Shown piece after piece: positions 1 through 6,934 of a stretch of DNA of 40,563 bases. How positions within the stretch are numbered: position 1 is the first letter of the stretch; each line of letters opens with the position of its first letter. The stretch is from Variovorax sp. (GTDB taxonomy: Bacteria > Pseudomonadota > Gammaproteobacteria > Burkholderiales > Burkholderiaceae_C): contig JAGIAI010000045.1 of assembly GCA_017744935.1 (NCBI GenBank), forward strand, positions 1 to 40,563, written 5' to 3'. A model generated the notes under the pieces. That model made no database searches and had not been told where the DNA came from. It was given only the letters and a program-made list of their open reading frames with translations. Position numbers and translations under genes: made by a program.

Positions 1-104
1 TAGGTGACGGCTGCGTCGAGCACGCCGAACAGCGTCACGCTCGATTGCGCGCAGGCGACGCCCGCGGCCATGCAAGCGGCCGCGGCCACTACTGCTTTCT
101 TCAT
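1..104 (-). CDS. Gram-negative porin, N-terminal fragment (runs off the window)
   Basis: Reading leftwards from the ATG at 104, the first 34 residues form a signal peptide (MKKAVVAAAACMAAGVACAQ) followed by SSVTLFGVLDAAVTY-like sequence. This is the classic start of the Burkholderiales trimeric porins (Gram_neg_porin/OmpC-like family), where the first beta strand reads SSVTLYGxxDxGV. Such porins are outer-membrane channels for small anions and other solutes. Only the signal peptide and first strand lie inside the window, so substrate preference cannot be judged. It is the third minus-strand gene after the Crp-type and IclR-type regulators, 35 bp downstream of the latter, and may be co-transcribed with them. 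Confidence 0.85.
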   Translation of the reverse strand, partial: MKKAVVAAAACMAAGVACAQSSVTLFGVLDAAVT

Positions 105-139
105 TGAATTTTTCTTTCGGGAGTTGGGAAACTTGTCGC

Positions 140-730
140 TCAGAGGCGGGGGTCGGCGGCGGATATGCCGCTGCGCAGCGGCACGACGGTGCCGGCGCCT
201 GCGGCCGGCGCTGGATTCAGCAGCGCTGCAATGCCGGCAATCTTGGCCCGCACGCGCTGCGCCATCGCTGCCATGCGGGCCTCATCGGCGTCCTCGTCGC
301 CGGTGAGCGACTCGCACGGCAGGTCCAGTTCCTCGCAAAGGCCCTGCAGCAGCGGCGCATCGAGCTGCGTCGGCTCCAGCATGGCGAGGTAGTCGAGGCC
401 CATTCGCAGCGCCGCGCGGCCGAGCCGGTAGTCGCGCCCGCTTTCGGAACGCTCGACGAAGCCCAGGCTTTCGAGCGTGGTGAGCAATCGGAAGACCGTC
501 GAGCGAGGGAGGTCGAAGCGCCGCACCAGTTCGGGGGCGGACAACACGCTGTCCTCCTCGCCGAATGCGCCAAGCATCCGCAGGCCCCGCTCCAGCGCGG
601 GCACGTTGTAGCGATCCGTCGGGTCGTCCATCGCGGCTTCGCGGGCGCCAGCCAGCAGCGCGTCGAGGGTGGCTTCATGAGCCGTGGTGTTGAGCGATTT
701 CATGGTGATGGCGGTGCTTGGGTGTGACAT
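140..730 (-). CDS. IclR-type DNA-binding protein lacking most of the effector domain
   Basis: The 196-residue product has an IclR winged helix at about residues 40-110 (VPALERGLRMLGAF, then LVRRFDLPRSTVFRLLTTL, then GFVERSESGRDYRLG). Normal IclR proteins are 250-280 residues with a GAF-like ligand domain after the linker. Here the linker helix (LAMLEPTQLDAPLLQGLCEEL) is followed at once by an acidic segment and what resembles the terminal helix (MAAMAQRVRAKIAGIAALLN), so roughly 80-100 residues are missing. It lies 9 bp downstream of the Crp-type gene on the same strand. Neither possible start (730, or 703 giving MKSLNTTAHEA) has a good ribosome site, so translational coupling is likely. It may be a ligand-independent repressor or a decayed gene. 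Confidence 0.7.
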   Translation of the reverse strand: MSHPSTAITMKSLNTTAHEATLDALLAGAREAAMDDPTDRYNVPALERGLRMLGAFGEEDSVLSAPELVRRFDLPRSTVFRLLTTLESLGFVERSESGRDYRLGRAALRMGLDYLAMLEPTQLDAPLLQGLCEELDLPCESLTGDEDADEARMAAMAQRVRAKIAGIAALLNPAPAAGAGTVVPLRSGISAADPRL

Positions 731-739
731 GGGAGGGGA

Positions 740-1450
740 TCAACTCTTCGCGGGCTTGGACTTGGTCGCGAGGTATTCGGCGAGCTTCTCGACGTCGTGG
801 ATCAGCACCGAACGCCCCTCGAGCGCAACGAGGCCGCCGTCGCTCATTTCCTTGAAGTACCGTGACAGCGTTTCCGGCGTCAGATTGAGCTGTGCAGCCA
901 CGACGCTTTTCTTGATGGTGAGTTCGATGCGGGCCGACCGCGAGGCGCCCGGAGGCACGAGCCGCATCAGATAGGTCGCCAGTCGCGCGGCAGGCGGCTG
1001 CAGGAGGAACGACTCCATGTCGTCCACCACCATGCGCATGCGAAGCGAGAGACTTGCCATCATGCGCAGCGCGAAGTGGCTGTCGCGCTGGATCAGTTCC
1101 ATGATCGACTGGCGCGACACATACACCAGCAGGCAATCCTCCAGCGCCTCGGCCGTGAGGTAGTAGGGCCGCTCGAGAAACATCGTGATGTCGCCGATGG
1201 TCTCGCCGGGCTCCACGATGTGCAGCGGCTTCTCGACACCCTGCGACGAGATCAGCGACAGCTTGATGCGACCATAGGCGATCACATGGAACCCGCTGCA
1301 GGTATCGCCGCGCTCGAAGAGGATCTCCTTGCGCGGCAGCATGTCGAGCCGGGCGAGGCTCGCAAGCGCGTCCAGGTCCGCCTCCTTCGCGGACTGGAAC
1401 AGCGGCAGCTTGCGAAGCATCTGCTTGCAGCGCTGTGCCGAAGTGACCAT
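740..1450 (-). CDS. Crp/Fnr-family transcriptional regulator
   Basis: The 236-residue protein has a cyclic-nucleotide-binding-like beta barrel at about residues 15-125 (LPRKEILFERGDTCSGFHVIAYGRIKL, GETIGDITMFLERPYYLTAEA). A dimerisation helix follows, then a Crp-type helix-turn-helix at the C-terminus (VAAQLNLTPETLSRYFKEM). It lacks the N-terminal cysteine cluster of FNR, so it is not an Fe-S oxygen sensor; the helix-turn-helix resembles the DNR/NNR-like branch. The start at 1450 has little ribosome-site similarity, and a possible leader ORF ends 15 bp upstream. A perfect TTGAT-N4-ATCAA box about 190 bp upstream suggests that FNR/ANR, or the protein itself, controls it, tying this operon to low oxygen or nitrogen oxides. 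Confidence 0.88.
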   Translation of the reverse strand: MVTSAQRCKQMLRKLPLFQSAKEADLDALASLARLDMLPRKEILFERGDTCSGFHVIAYGRIKLSLISSQGVEKPLHIVEPGETIGDITMFLERPYYLTAEALEDCLLVYVSRQSIMELIQRDSHFALRMMASLSLRMRMVVDDMESFLLQPPAARLATYLMRLVPPGASRSARIELTIKKSVVAAQLNLTPETLSRYFKEMSDGGLVALEGRSVLIHDVEKLAEYLATKSKPAKS

Positions 1451-1465
1451 GCATCGCTTTCGAAT

Positions 1466-1534
1466 TCAGGAGATCGCGATGCGTTTGCACGGCATGTCCG
1501 TGCCGGACGAATGTGTGTTCTTGTCGACGCTCAT
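1466..1534 (-). CDS. possible 22-residue leader peptide upstream of the Crp-type gene
   Basis: A short frame runs from ATG at 1534 to TGA at 1466, encoding MSVDKNTHSSGTDMPCKRIAIS. It is preceded by a good ribosome-binding sequence (AGAGAAGG, about 8 nt before the ATG). It lies between the FNR-type box and the Crp-type start codon, and its stop is only 15 bp from that start, which itself has a poor ribosome site. Translational coupling is therefore plausible. I recognise no family, and so short a frame could be chance. Confidence 0.3.
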   Translation of the reverse strand: MSVDKNTHSSGTDMPCKRIAIS

Positions 1535-1633
1535 CGTGATGACCTTCTCTTGACGGCCCTTCGGGGGCGGTGCCCCTCATCGGGCACGAGCTGCAAGATT
1601 AGTAATCACTGTCAACTTTGTTAACCCCTTTGC

Positions 1634-1647
1634 TTGATCCAAATCAA
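1634..1647 (-). promoter_or_regulatory. FNR/ANR/DNR-type binding box
   Basis: TTGATCCAAATCAA is a perfect match to the FNR-family consensus TTGAT-N4-ATCAA, and the symmetry extends one further base on each side. It sits in the 289-bp gap upstream of the Crp-type regulator. The only other flank is the 3' end of the amidohydrolase gene, so it should serve the minus-strand transcript. The exact promoter is not obvious; a TACTAAT sequence at 1604-1598 on the minus strand could contribute a -10. Confidence 0.75.
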
Positions 1648-1661
1648 GAATCAGGTGCGAT

Positions 1662-1677
1662 CTAGGGCAATCCCTAG
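1662..1677. promoter_or_regulatory. perfect 6-bp inverted repeat beside the FNR box
   Basis: CTAGGG-CAAT-CCCTAG is an exact dyad whose centre lies 29 bp from the centre of the FNR-type box, on the upstream side relative to the Crp-type gene. No T-run follows on either strand, so it is unlikely to be an intrinsic terminator. A binding site for a second regulator is the simplest reading; I do not recognise the motif. Confidence 0.4.
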
Positions 1678-1739
1678 CGGCTGTATGGGCAGGTATGTCC
1701 TGGCCGGATTGCGGCCATCCGCGTCCCGTATGTCGATCG

Positions 1740-2933
1740 TCAGGCGGCGGGCAGGTATTGCTCCACCAGGCGGGCCCAGTAGGCCGCACCGACCGGCAGC
1801 AGCGTGTCGTTGAAGTCGTAGTGCGGGTTGTGCACGCTGCAGCCGCCTTCCATGATGTGCGTGCCGTTCCCGATGAAAAGATAGCACCCCGGCACCTTTT
1901 CGAGCATGAAGGCGAAGTCCTCGCTCGCCATCACCGGCGGGCCCATTACCACCATGCCTTGCGCACCCACCACCGAGCGCGCGACAGAGCGTGCGAATTC
2001 GGTCTCGGCGGCAGCGTTGACCAGCACGGGGTAGCCGCGCCGATAGTCCACCTCGGCGGTGACACCGAAGCTCTGCGCCTGCGCGTTCACCAGTTCATGG
2101 ATGCGGCGTTCGGCCAGGTCACGCGCACCCCGGTCCAGCGCGCGCACGGTGAGCTGCAGCTCGGCGCTGTCGGGGATCACGTTGCTTGCGGTCCCGGCAT
2201 GCAGGATGCCGACCGTCACCACCACGGAATGCAGCGGGTCGGTATTGCGCGACACCACGGTCTGCAGCCCGAGCGCGATGCTGGCCGCCGCCATGACCGG
2301 GTCGGTCGCAAGATGCGGCATGGCGCCATGCCCGCCGCGTCCGTTGAGCTTGATGACGACGGTGTCGCCCGACGCCATCTGCGCCCCATCGCGAAAGACG
2401 AGCTGCCCCGCCGGAAGCCCCGGCATGTTGTGCATGGCGAAGACCGCGTCGCACGGATAGCGCTCGAACAGGCCCTCGTTCATCATCCGCGATGCGCCAT
2501 TGAGCCCTTCTTCCGCAGGCTGGAAGATCAGGTTCAGCGTTCCGTCGAACCGGCACTGCGAAGCGATGTATTCAGCCGCGAACAACAGCATGGTGGTGTG
2601 GCCATCGTGGCCGCAGGCGTGCATCACGCCGGGGCGCCGGCTTGCATGCGGACGCTCCGCAAGCTCGGTCAGCGGCAAGGCATCCATCTCCGCGCGGATG
2701 CCGAGGCGGCGTGCGCCCTGCCCCCGCCGCAATTGCGCCACCAGCCCGGTGCCGCCAATGCCGCGCTCCACCTCGTAGCCCCAGGCTTGCAGGCGTTCGG
2801 CCACGAGATCGCTGGTCTTGTATTCCTCGAAGCCCAGCTCCGGGTGGCTGTGGATCTGCCGGCGAACGGCGGTGTAGTGCCCGGCGCGCTCCTCGGCCCA
2901 GGTGCGCAACGGTTGCATGGTCTCGTGCGTCAT
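1740..2933 (-). CDS. M20-family metal-dependent amidohydrolase (hippurate/N-acyl-amino-acid hydrolase type)
   Basis: The 397-residue protein belongs to the M20D group (hippuricase, IAA-amino-acid hydrolase, N-acyl-L-amino-acid amidohydrolase). Visible motifs are RRQIHSHPELGFEE near residue 25, the metal-binding HACGHDGH (residues 105-112, with Cys107 and His109 as expected metal ligands) and FQPAEEG with the catalytic and metal-binding glutamates at 141-142. A lid/dimerisation domain with GGHGAMPH follows. Full family length and no signal peptide imply a cytoplasmic hydrolase of N-acyl amino acids or similar amides. Its start overlaps the end of the Bug gene by 4 bp (ATGA), so the pair is one operon: bind and import an acyl amino acid or related acid, then hydrolyse it. 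The true substrate cannot be read from sequence. Confidence 0.9.
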   Translation of the reverse strand: MTHETMQPLRTWAEERAGHYTAVRRQIHSHPELGFEEYKTSDLVAERLQAWGYEVERGIGGTGLVAQLRRGQGARRLGIRAEMDALPLTELAERPHASRRPGVMHACGHDGHTTMLLFAAEYIASQCRFDGTLNLIFQPAEEGLNGASRMMNEGLFERYPCDAVFAMHNMPGLPAGQLVFRDGAQMASGDTVVIKLNGRGGHGAMPHLATDPVMAAASIALGLQTVVSRNTDPLHSVVVTVGILHAGTASNVIPDSAELQLTVRALDRGARDLAERRIHELVNAQAQSFGVTAEVDYRRGYPVLVNAAAETEFARSVARSVVGAQGMVVMGPPVMASEDFAFMLEKVPGCYLFIGNGTHIMEGGCSVHNPHYDFNDTLLPVGAAYWARLVEQYLPAA

Positions 2934-3913
2934 TGCGGCTGAAGCTGGATGGACTTTGCCAATGCCTGGAAGCGCGCGGCTTCGGCCGAGAACTTGCGTG
3001 CCGATTCGTCCAGCGATTGCGGCGCGGCGGGGCGCGAGCCAGTATCGAGGATCGCCTTCTTCACTTCGGGCTGCGTCAGTACCGCAGTCAGGGCCTGATG
3101 CAGGCAGCTCAACGTCGCGGGCGGCGTCTCCTTGCGGACCATCACGCCCGACCAGGTCGAGTATTCGAAGTTCTTCATCAGCGTGCCTTCGCCGAAGGCC
3201 GGCACGTCGGGCGCGAGCTCATCGCGATTCGATCCCACCCAGCCGAGGATCCGCAGCCGGCCGTCCTTTTCGAGGCCGCGATACATCGTGCCCCACGGCA
3301 TCATCGTGAAGTCCACCTGGCCCGCGCCCATGTCCGTCAACAGTGGTGCGCCGCCCTTGTACGGCACATGCAGCATCGGCGCACCAATGCGGGCCGAGAG
3401 ATCCTCACCCGCGAAGTGGTAGAGCGATCCATAGCCCACGCTGCCGTAGCTCAGCGGCTTGTTCGCCGGATTGCGCGCATAGGTGACCAGCTCGTCGATG
3501 TTTCGCACCGGGAGGTCCTTGCGCACCAGCATCACCAGCGGGTTGACGGTGACCGGGTTGACCAGCGTGAACTGGTCATGGCGCAGCTTGACTGCCGCGT
3601 TCGCGAGCGGCGTGAGGATCACTTCGTTGGGCGATCCCAGGAACAACATGTGCCCGTCGGCCGGCGCTGACAGCACCTTCTGCGCGGCGATCGATCCACC
3701 CGCGCCGCCGAGGTTGTCGACCAGCACCGGCTGGCCCAACTGCTGCGACAGCGGCTGATTCAGCGTCCGTGCGATCACATCCGACAGGCCGCCGGCCGGG
3801 TACGGCACCAGCAGCGTCACCGGCTTGGACACGCAGGCGGCGGCCGCATTCCCGGCCAACACGGCGCTGCAACACAGCGCGACAAAGGACTTGCTGATGC
3901 GAGGTGGAATCAC
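2930..3913 (-). CDS. Bug/TctC-family tripartite tricarboxylate transporter substrate-binding protein
   Basis: The 327-residue product has a Sec signal peptide (about residues 1-26, ending in AAA-C) and the Bug family landmarks: KPVTLLVPYPAGGLSDVIAR near the mature N-terminus, LVDNLGGAGGSIAAQKV, then PLSYGSVGYGS and HVPYKGGAPLLTDMGAGQVD in the middle. Bug proteins are periplasmic binding proteins for carboxylates and other small polar ligands. Most occur without their own TctA/TctB membrane partners, as here. It is the first gene of a two-gene operon with the M20 amidohydrolase and is transcribed divergently from the GlxA-type regulator at 4024. A directly repeated sequence in the 110-bp divergent region may be that regulator's operator. 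Confidence 0.93.
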   Translation of the reverse strand: MIPPRISKSFVALCCSAVLAGNAAAACVSKPVTLLVPYPAGGLSDVIARTLNQPLSQQLGQPVLVDNLGGAGGSIAAQKVLSAPADGHMLFLGSPNEVILTPLANAAVKLRHDQFTLVNPVTVNPLVMLVRKDLPVRNIDELVTYARNPANKPLSYGSVGYGSLYHFAGEDLSARIGAPMLHVPYKGGAPLLTDMGAGQVDFTMMPWGTMYRGLEKDGRLRILGWVGSNRDELAPDVPAFGEGTLMKNFEYSTWSGVMVRKETPPATLSCLHQALTAVLTQPEVKKAILDTGSRPAAPQSLDESARKFSAEAARFQALAKSIQLQPQ

Positions 3914-3983
3914 GGCGAACGGCTCCTGCGTTTGAAAGATGCGGCGAATCGTAGGTTCGCGCCCTCGCTGTCACAATGTTCGA

Positions 3984-4012
3984 TCCGGCCATTTGATGTG
4001 CCGTTCCGGCCA
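3984..4012. promoter_or_regulatory. 21-bp-phased direct repeat, candidate AraC-family operator
   Basis: TCCGGCCA occurs at 3984-3991 and again at 4005-4012 in the same orientation, 21 bp apart, which is two helical turns. This is the usual geometry for the two half-sites of an AraC-type dimer. The pair lies in the divergent region between the Bug/amidohydrolase operon and the GlxA-type regulator, close to the regulator's start at 4024. Assignment to that regulator is inference. Confidence 0.45.
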
Positions 4013-4023
4013 CTGAGTCTCCA

Positions 4024-5067
4024 ATGGTTCATTTCGACCTGATGCTTCCCGAAGGCGGCGCACCCGGCGCGCTGTGGTCGGCCATCGACGTTCTTCGCGA
4101 GCTCAATGCGCTTGCGCGAACCCGCAACCCTCGCGATCGCACGCCGGCCGTGGCATGGCGATTCGTCGACGCACAAGGCCGCACGCACAAGTGGCACACG
4201 CAGGCATGCGTCGGCGATGAAGAGCGCCTCTACGCCCGCAAACCCATTGCAGGGCCACGCGTGCTGCTCCTCCCTCCGTTGGAGATGCGCTCGATACCCG
4301 CGCTGCGCCGCCTGGCCTCGCGCAACGCCAAGCTGGTCGAGGCGATTCGCGAGCGACTCGATGCAGGCCATCTGGTTGGCGCATGCGGCACCAGCGTCTG
4401 GCTGCTCGCGCAGTCCGGAAGGCTCACGCTCGCGCCGATCCCGTGGCTCTATCAATCGGGTTTCGAAGACCAGTTTCCGGACGTCAGGATCGAAGCGCGC
4501 GAGCCCATCGTCGTCCAGCACGGAATCGTCTGCGCGGCGGCGCCGACGCTGATGCACGCATTGGTGCTGCACCTTGCCGCCTATGCCGGTCTCGCAGACC
4601 TCGCCCATGCCGGCGCGGAGAAGCTCCTGCTCAACGCAGAGCGGCAGGCGCTGTCGGCCACCATGACGCGCAAGGAAGTGATGGGCCAGTCGCGCGACAC
4701 GCCGCTCTATCGCGCGCAGACCTGGATTCAGGCCAACGCCGGCCGACCGCTCAAGCTGGCGGATGCCGCGGCAGCCGCGTCGATCAGCGAGCGGACCCTC
4801 TCCCGGCTGTTCCGGCAGCATCTGAACAAGACGCCGCAGGAATATCTGCAGGAGCTGCGCGTACAGCGCGCGCAGATGTGGCTGGAGGGCACCTGGCGCT
4901 CAGTCGAAGAGATCGCGCACGACTGCGGCTACTCGGACACCAGCGCCTTCTGCCGCATGTTCGCGCGCGCAACCGGCACCAGTCCGCGCGGCTACCGCGA
5001 TCGCTATACCTTCCGCGGGCCGCGAGCCCACTGGCGGTTGAACGAGAACGGCGAGGGCCGTCAATGA
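4024..5067 (+). CDS. GlxA-family AraC-type transcriptional regulator (DJ-1/PfpI domain plus AraC helix-turn-helix)
   Basis: The 347-residue protein has an N-terminal class-I glutamine-amidotransferase-like/DJ-1 domain (about residues 1-200) with a nucleophile-elbow-like segment VGACGTSVWLLAQSG. A C-terminal AraC double helix-turn-helix follows at about residues 235-330 (LADAAAAASISERTLSRLF, then EEIAHDCGYSDTSAFCRMF ending TSPRGYRDRY). GlxA-like regulators usually control nearby catabolic genes in response to small metabolites; the DJ-1 domain acts as ligand sensor rather than enzyme. It is divergent from the Bug/amidohydrolase operon and is followed on the same strand by relic DNA and then the sugar-acid genes, so either set could be its target. 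The divergent operon is the more likely one. Confidence 0.9.
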   Translation: MVHFDLMLPEGGAPGALWSAIDVLRELNALARTRNPRDRTPAVAWRFVDAQGRTHKWHTQACVGDEERLYARKPIAGPRVLLLPPLEMRSIPALRRLASRNAKLVEAIRERLDAGHLVGACGTSVWLLAQSGRLTLAPIPWLYQSGFEDQFPDVRIEAREPIVVQHGIVCAAAPTLMHALVLHLAAYAGLADLAHAGAEKLLLNAERQALSATMTRKEVMGQSRDTPLYRAQTWIQANAGRPLKLADAAAAASISERTLSRLFRQHLNKTPQEYLQELRVQRAQMWLEGTWRSVEEIAHDCGYSDTSAFCRMFARATGTSPRGYRDRYTFRGPRAHWRLNENGEGRQ

Positions 5068-5090
5068 GCCATCGATGAGGACTACGGCAG

Positions 5091-5178
5091 CAGTTCGAAC
5101 TTCAGGTCCGCCAGCGGCGTGACCTTCTCGTCCCGCGTCAGCTTGTATTCGGTATTCGGGCCGAGCCACTTGGACCGG
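5091..5178 (-). pseudogene. C-terminal remnant of an unidentified minus-strand gene
   Basis: On the minus strand a frame ending at TAG 5091-5093 gives KWLGPNTEYKLTRDEKVTP followed by LADLKFELLP. This reads like a natural protein C-terminus rather than antisense noise. Upstream of about 5178 the frame enters DNA that codes, on the other strand, for an aminotransferase fragment, so the reading is broken there. I cannot identify the family. Low confidence. Confidence 0.3.
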
Positions 5179-5376
5179 GCCAATGAGCTGCGCCGCCAGG
5201 GCAAGTCCGAGGACGGCGATGTCGTGATGTACCTGCTGGAAAGCGCAGGCGTGGCCACCGTGGCGGGCACGGCCTACGGCCTGTCGCCGTACTTCCGGCT
5301 GTCGATCGCCACATCCATCGAGAACCTCGAAGAAGGCTGCACACGCATCGCGCGCGCGGTCGCCGAACTGCGCTGA
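5179..5376 (+). pseudogene. C-terminal remnant of a class I/II aminotransferase (aspartate aminotransferase-like)
   Basis: The plus-strand frame to TGA 5374-5376 reads GKSEDGDVVMYLLESAGVAT, VAGTAYGLSPYFRLSIATS, then a helix ending ARAVAELR. This is a good match to the end of PLP-dependent class I aminotransferases (AspC/AatA type), including the arginine of the PYFRLS segment that binds substrate carboxylate in that family. Only about 60 of roughly 400 residues remain. There is no ribosome site, and the sequence upstream belongs to a different remnant on the opposite strand. It is a dead end-fragment left by rearrangement, 17 bp before the RraA-like gene. Confidence 0.6.
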
Positions 5377-5393
5377 TCATCGAAAGAAACACC

Positions 5394-6065
5394 ATGCCCT
5401 ACAAAGCCATCCGAAAGAACCCGTCGGCCACCGCGGTCGATCCGAAGATCCTCGCCGCGCTGCGTGAGATCCCCGTCGCTGCGCTGAGCGACAACATGCA
5501 TCGCAACATCGGCACCACGGGGCTCGCTCCTTATCACAAGCCCGTCGCCCCGACGATGGCGGGCACCGCGGTCACGGCGCGCTCGCGCGGCGGCGACAAC
5601 CTGACCTACCTTCGCGCGCTCGAGTTCTGCCGCCCCGGAGACGTGCTGGTGGTCGATGCCGGCGGCGACCTGAACAACGCGGTGGTCGGCGGCATCCTGA
5701 CGTTCTATGCGGCCCAGATCGGGATCCATGGCGTGGTGATCGACGGCGCGATCCGCGATGTAGCGGAGATCCGCGAGCGCGAGTTCCCTGTGTATGCCCG
5801 CGGCATCACGCATCGTGGCCCCTACAAGGACGGCCCCGGCGAAATCAATGTGCCGGTGAGCGTCGGCGGCATGGTGGTCAATCCTGGCGACATCGTGGTT
5901 GGCGACCAGGACGGTCTGCTCGCCTTCGCGCCGGACGAGGCCGGGCTGCTGATCGAGAAGGCGCTGGCGCACCTGGCGGCCGAAGCCGAGACGATCAAGG
6001 CGATGAAGGAAGGCCGCTGGGACCGGTCATTCATCGACGCGCTCGAGGCGCGCTGCAACAACTGA
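5394..6065 (+). CDS. RraA-family protein (4-hydroxy-4-methyl-2-oxoglutarate aldolase/dimethylmenaquinone methyltransferase-like)
   Basis: The 223-residue product shows the RraA/HMG-aldolase fold motifs: ALSDNMHRNIG near the N-terminus, PGDVLVVDAGGDLNNAVVGG at about residues 80-100, and GVVIDGAIRDVAEIRE at about 118-133, with the Arg-Asp pair that positions metal and pyruvoyl substrate in the aldolase members. The family includes divalent-metal class II pyruvate aldolases and oxaloacetate decarboxylases as well as the RNase E regulator RraA. With sugar-acid dehydrogenases downstream, an aldolase or decarboxylase role on a keto acid is more likely than RNA regulation. A purine-rich GAAAGAAA precedes the ATG at 5394. 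It is first in a three-gene run. Confidence 0.85.
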   Translation: MPYKAIRKNPSATAVDPKILAALREIPVAALSDNMHRNIGTTGLAPYHKPVAPTMAGTAVTARSRGGDNLTYLRALEFCRPGDVLVVDAGGDLNNAVVGGILTFYAAQIGIHGVVIDGAIRDVAEIREREFPVYARGITHRGPYKDGPGEINVPVSVGGMVVNPGDIVVGDQDGLLAFAPDEAGLLIEKALAHLAAEAETIKAMKEGRWDRSFIDALEARCNN

Positions 6066-6117
6066 CTGCTTGCGTCGCGCGGAGCTTTCGCTGAAGATCC
6101 GCCACGGCAATCATCAT

Positions 6118-6912
6118 ATGAATAACCCGGAGACACTCTTGCAGCCCACCCTCAAGCAGTTTGACCTGACCGGTCGCACCGCCCTCATCACCGGCTCCAG
6201 CGCCGGCATCGGCTATGCCATTGCGCGCGGGCTGGCCGGCACCGGGGCGCGCGTGGTCCTCAATGCGCGCTCTTCCGACAAGCTGGAGCGTGCCGCCGCG
6301 CAGTTGCGCGAGGAAGGCGCGACGGTGTTCACCTCCTGCTTCGACGTGAGCGCCGGTGATGCGGTGAATGCCGCAGTCGACCGCATCGAGGCGGAGGTCG
6401 GCCCGATCGACATCCTCGTGAACAACGCCGGCATGCAGCGCCGTGCGCCGCTCGACCAGTTCGAGGAGGCGCACTGGCACGAACTGATGAAGACCAACCT
6501 CGACAGCGTCTTCCTCGTCGGCAAGGCGGTGGCGCGCCACATGATCGGGCGCAAGCAGGGGAAGATCATCAACATCTGCTCGGTACAGAGCGAACTCGGC
6601 CGCCCGGGCATCGCACCCTACACCGCCAGCAAGGGCGCGGTGAAGATGCTGACCAAGGGCATGGCGATCGATTGGGGCCCGCACGGCCTGCAGATCAACG
6701 GCATCGGTCCGGGCTACTTCAAGACCGAATTGAACGATGCGCTCGTCAAGAACGCCGACTTCAGCGCCTGGCTCATCGGCCGCACGCCTTCGCGCCGCTG
6801 GGGCGATGTCGAGGAGCTGACGGGCGCCGCCGTGTTCCTCGCGAGCGATGCATCTCGCTTCGTGAACGGCCACATCCTCTATGTCGACGGCGGCGTCACC
6901 GCAACGCTCTGA
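6118..6912 (+). CDS. SDR-family oxidoreductase, gluconate 5-dehydrogenase-like
   Basis: From ATG 6118 the protein is 264 residues. It is a classical short-chain dehydrogenase with TGSSAGIGYAIARGLAGTGA for nucleotide binding, NNAGMQRRAPLDQF, catalytic Ser in INICSVQSELGRPG and Tyr/Lys in YTASKGAVK, and a final VDGGVTATL. The MQRR, SVQSELGR and TKGMAIDWGPHGLQINGIGPGYF segments are typical of gluconate 5-dehydrogenase (IdnO/Gno), which interconverts 5-keto-D-gluconate and D-gluconate. A longer frame back to 6070 exists, but the family begins near MNNPETLLQPTLKQFDLTGR, so I chose 6118. It is followed 22 bp later by an L-idonate dehydrogenase-like gene, an arrangement that supports the call. Confidence 0.85.
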   Translation: MNNPETLLQPTLKQFDLTGRTALITGSSAGIGYAIARGLAGTGARVVLNARSSDKLERAAAQLREEGATVFTSCFDVSAGDAVNAAVDRIEAEVGPIDILVNNAGMQRRAPLDQFEEAHWHELMKTNLDSVFLVGKAVARHMIGRKQGKIINICSVQSELGRPGIAPYTASKGAVKMLTKGMAIDWGPHGLQINGIGPGYFKTELNDALVKNADFSAWLIGRTPSRRWGDVEELTGAAVFLASDASRFVNGHILYVDGGVTATL

Positions 6913-6934
6913 ACCCAACGCAACAGGAACACTG

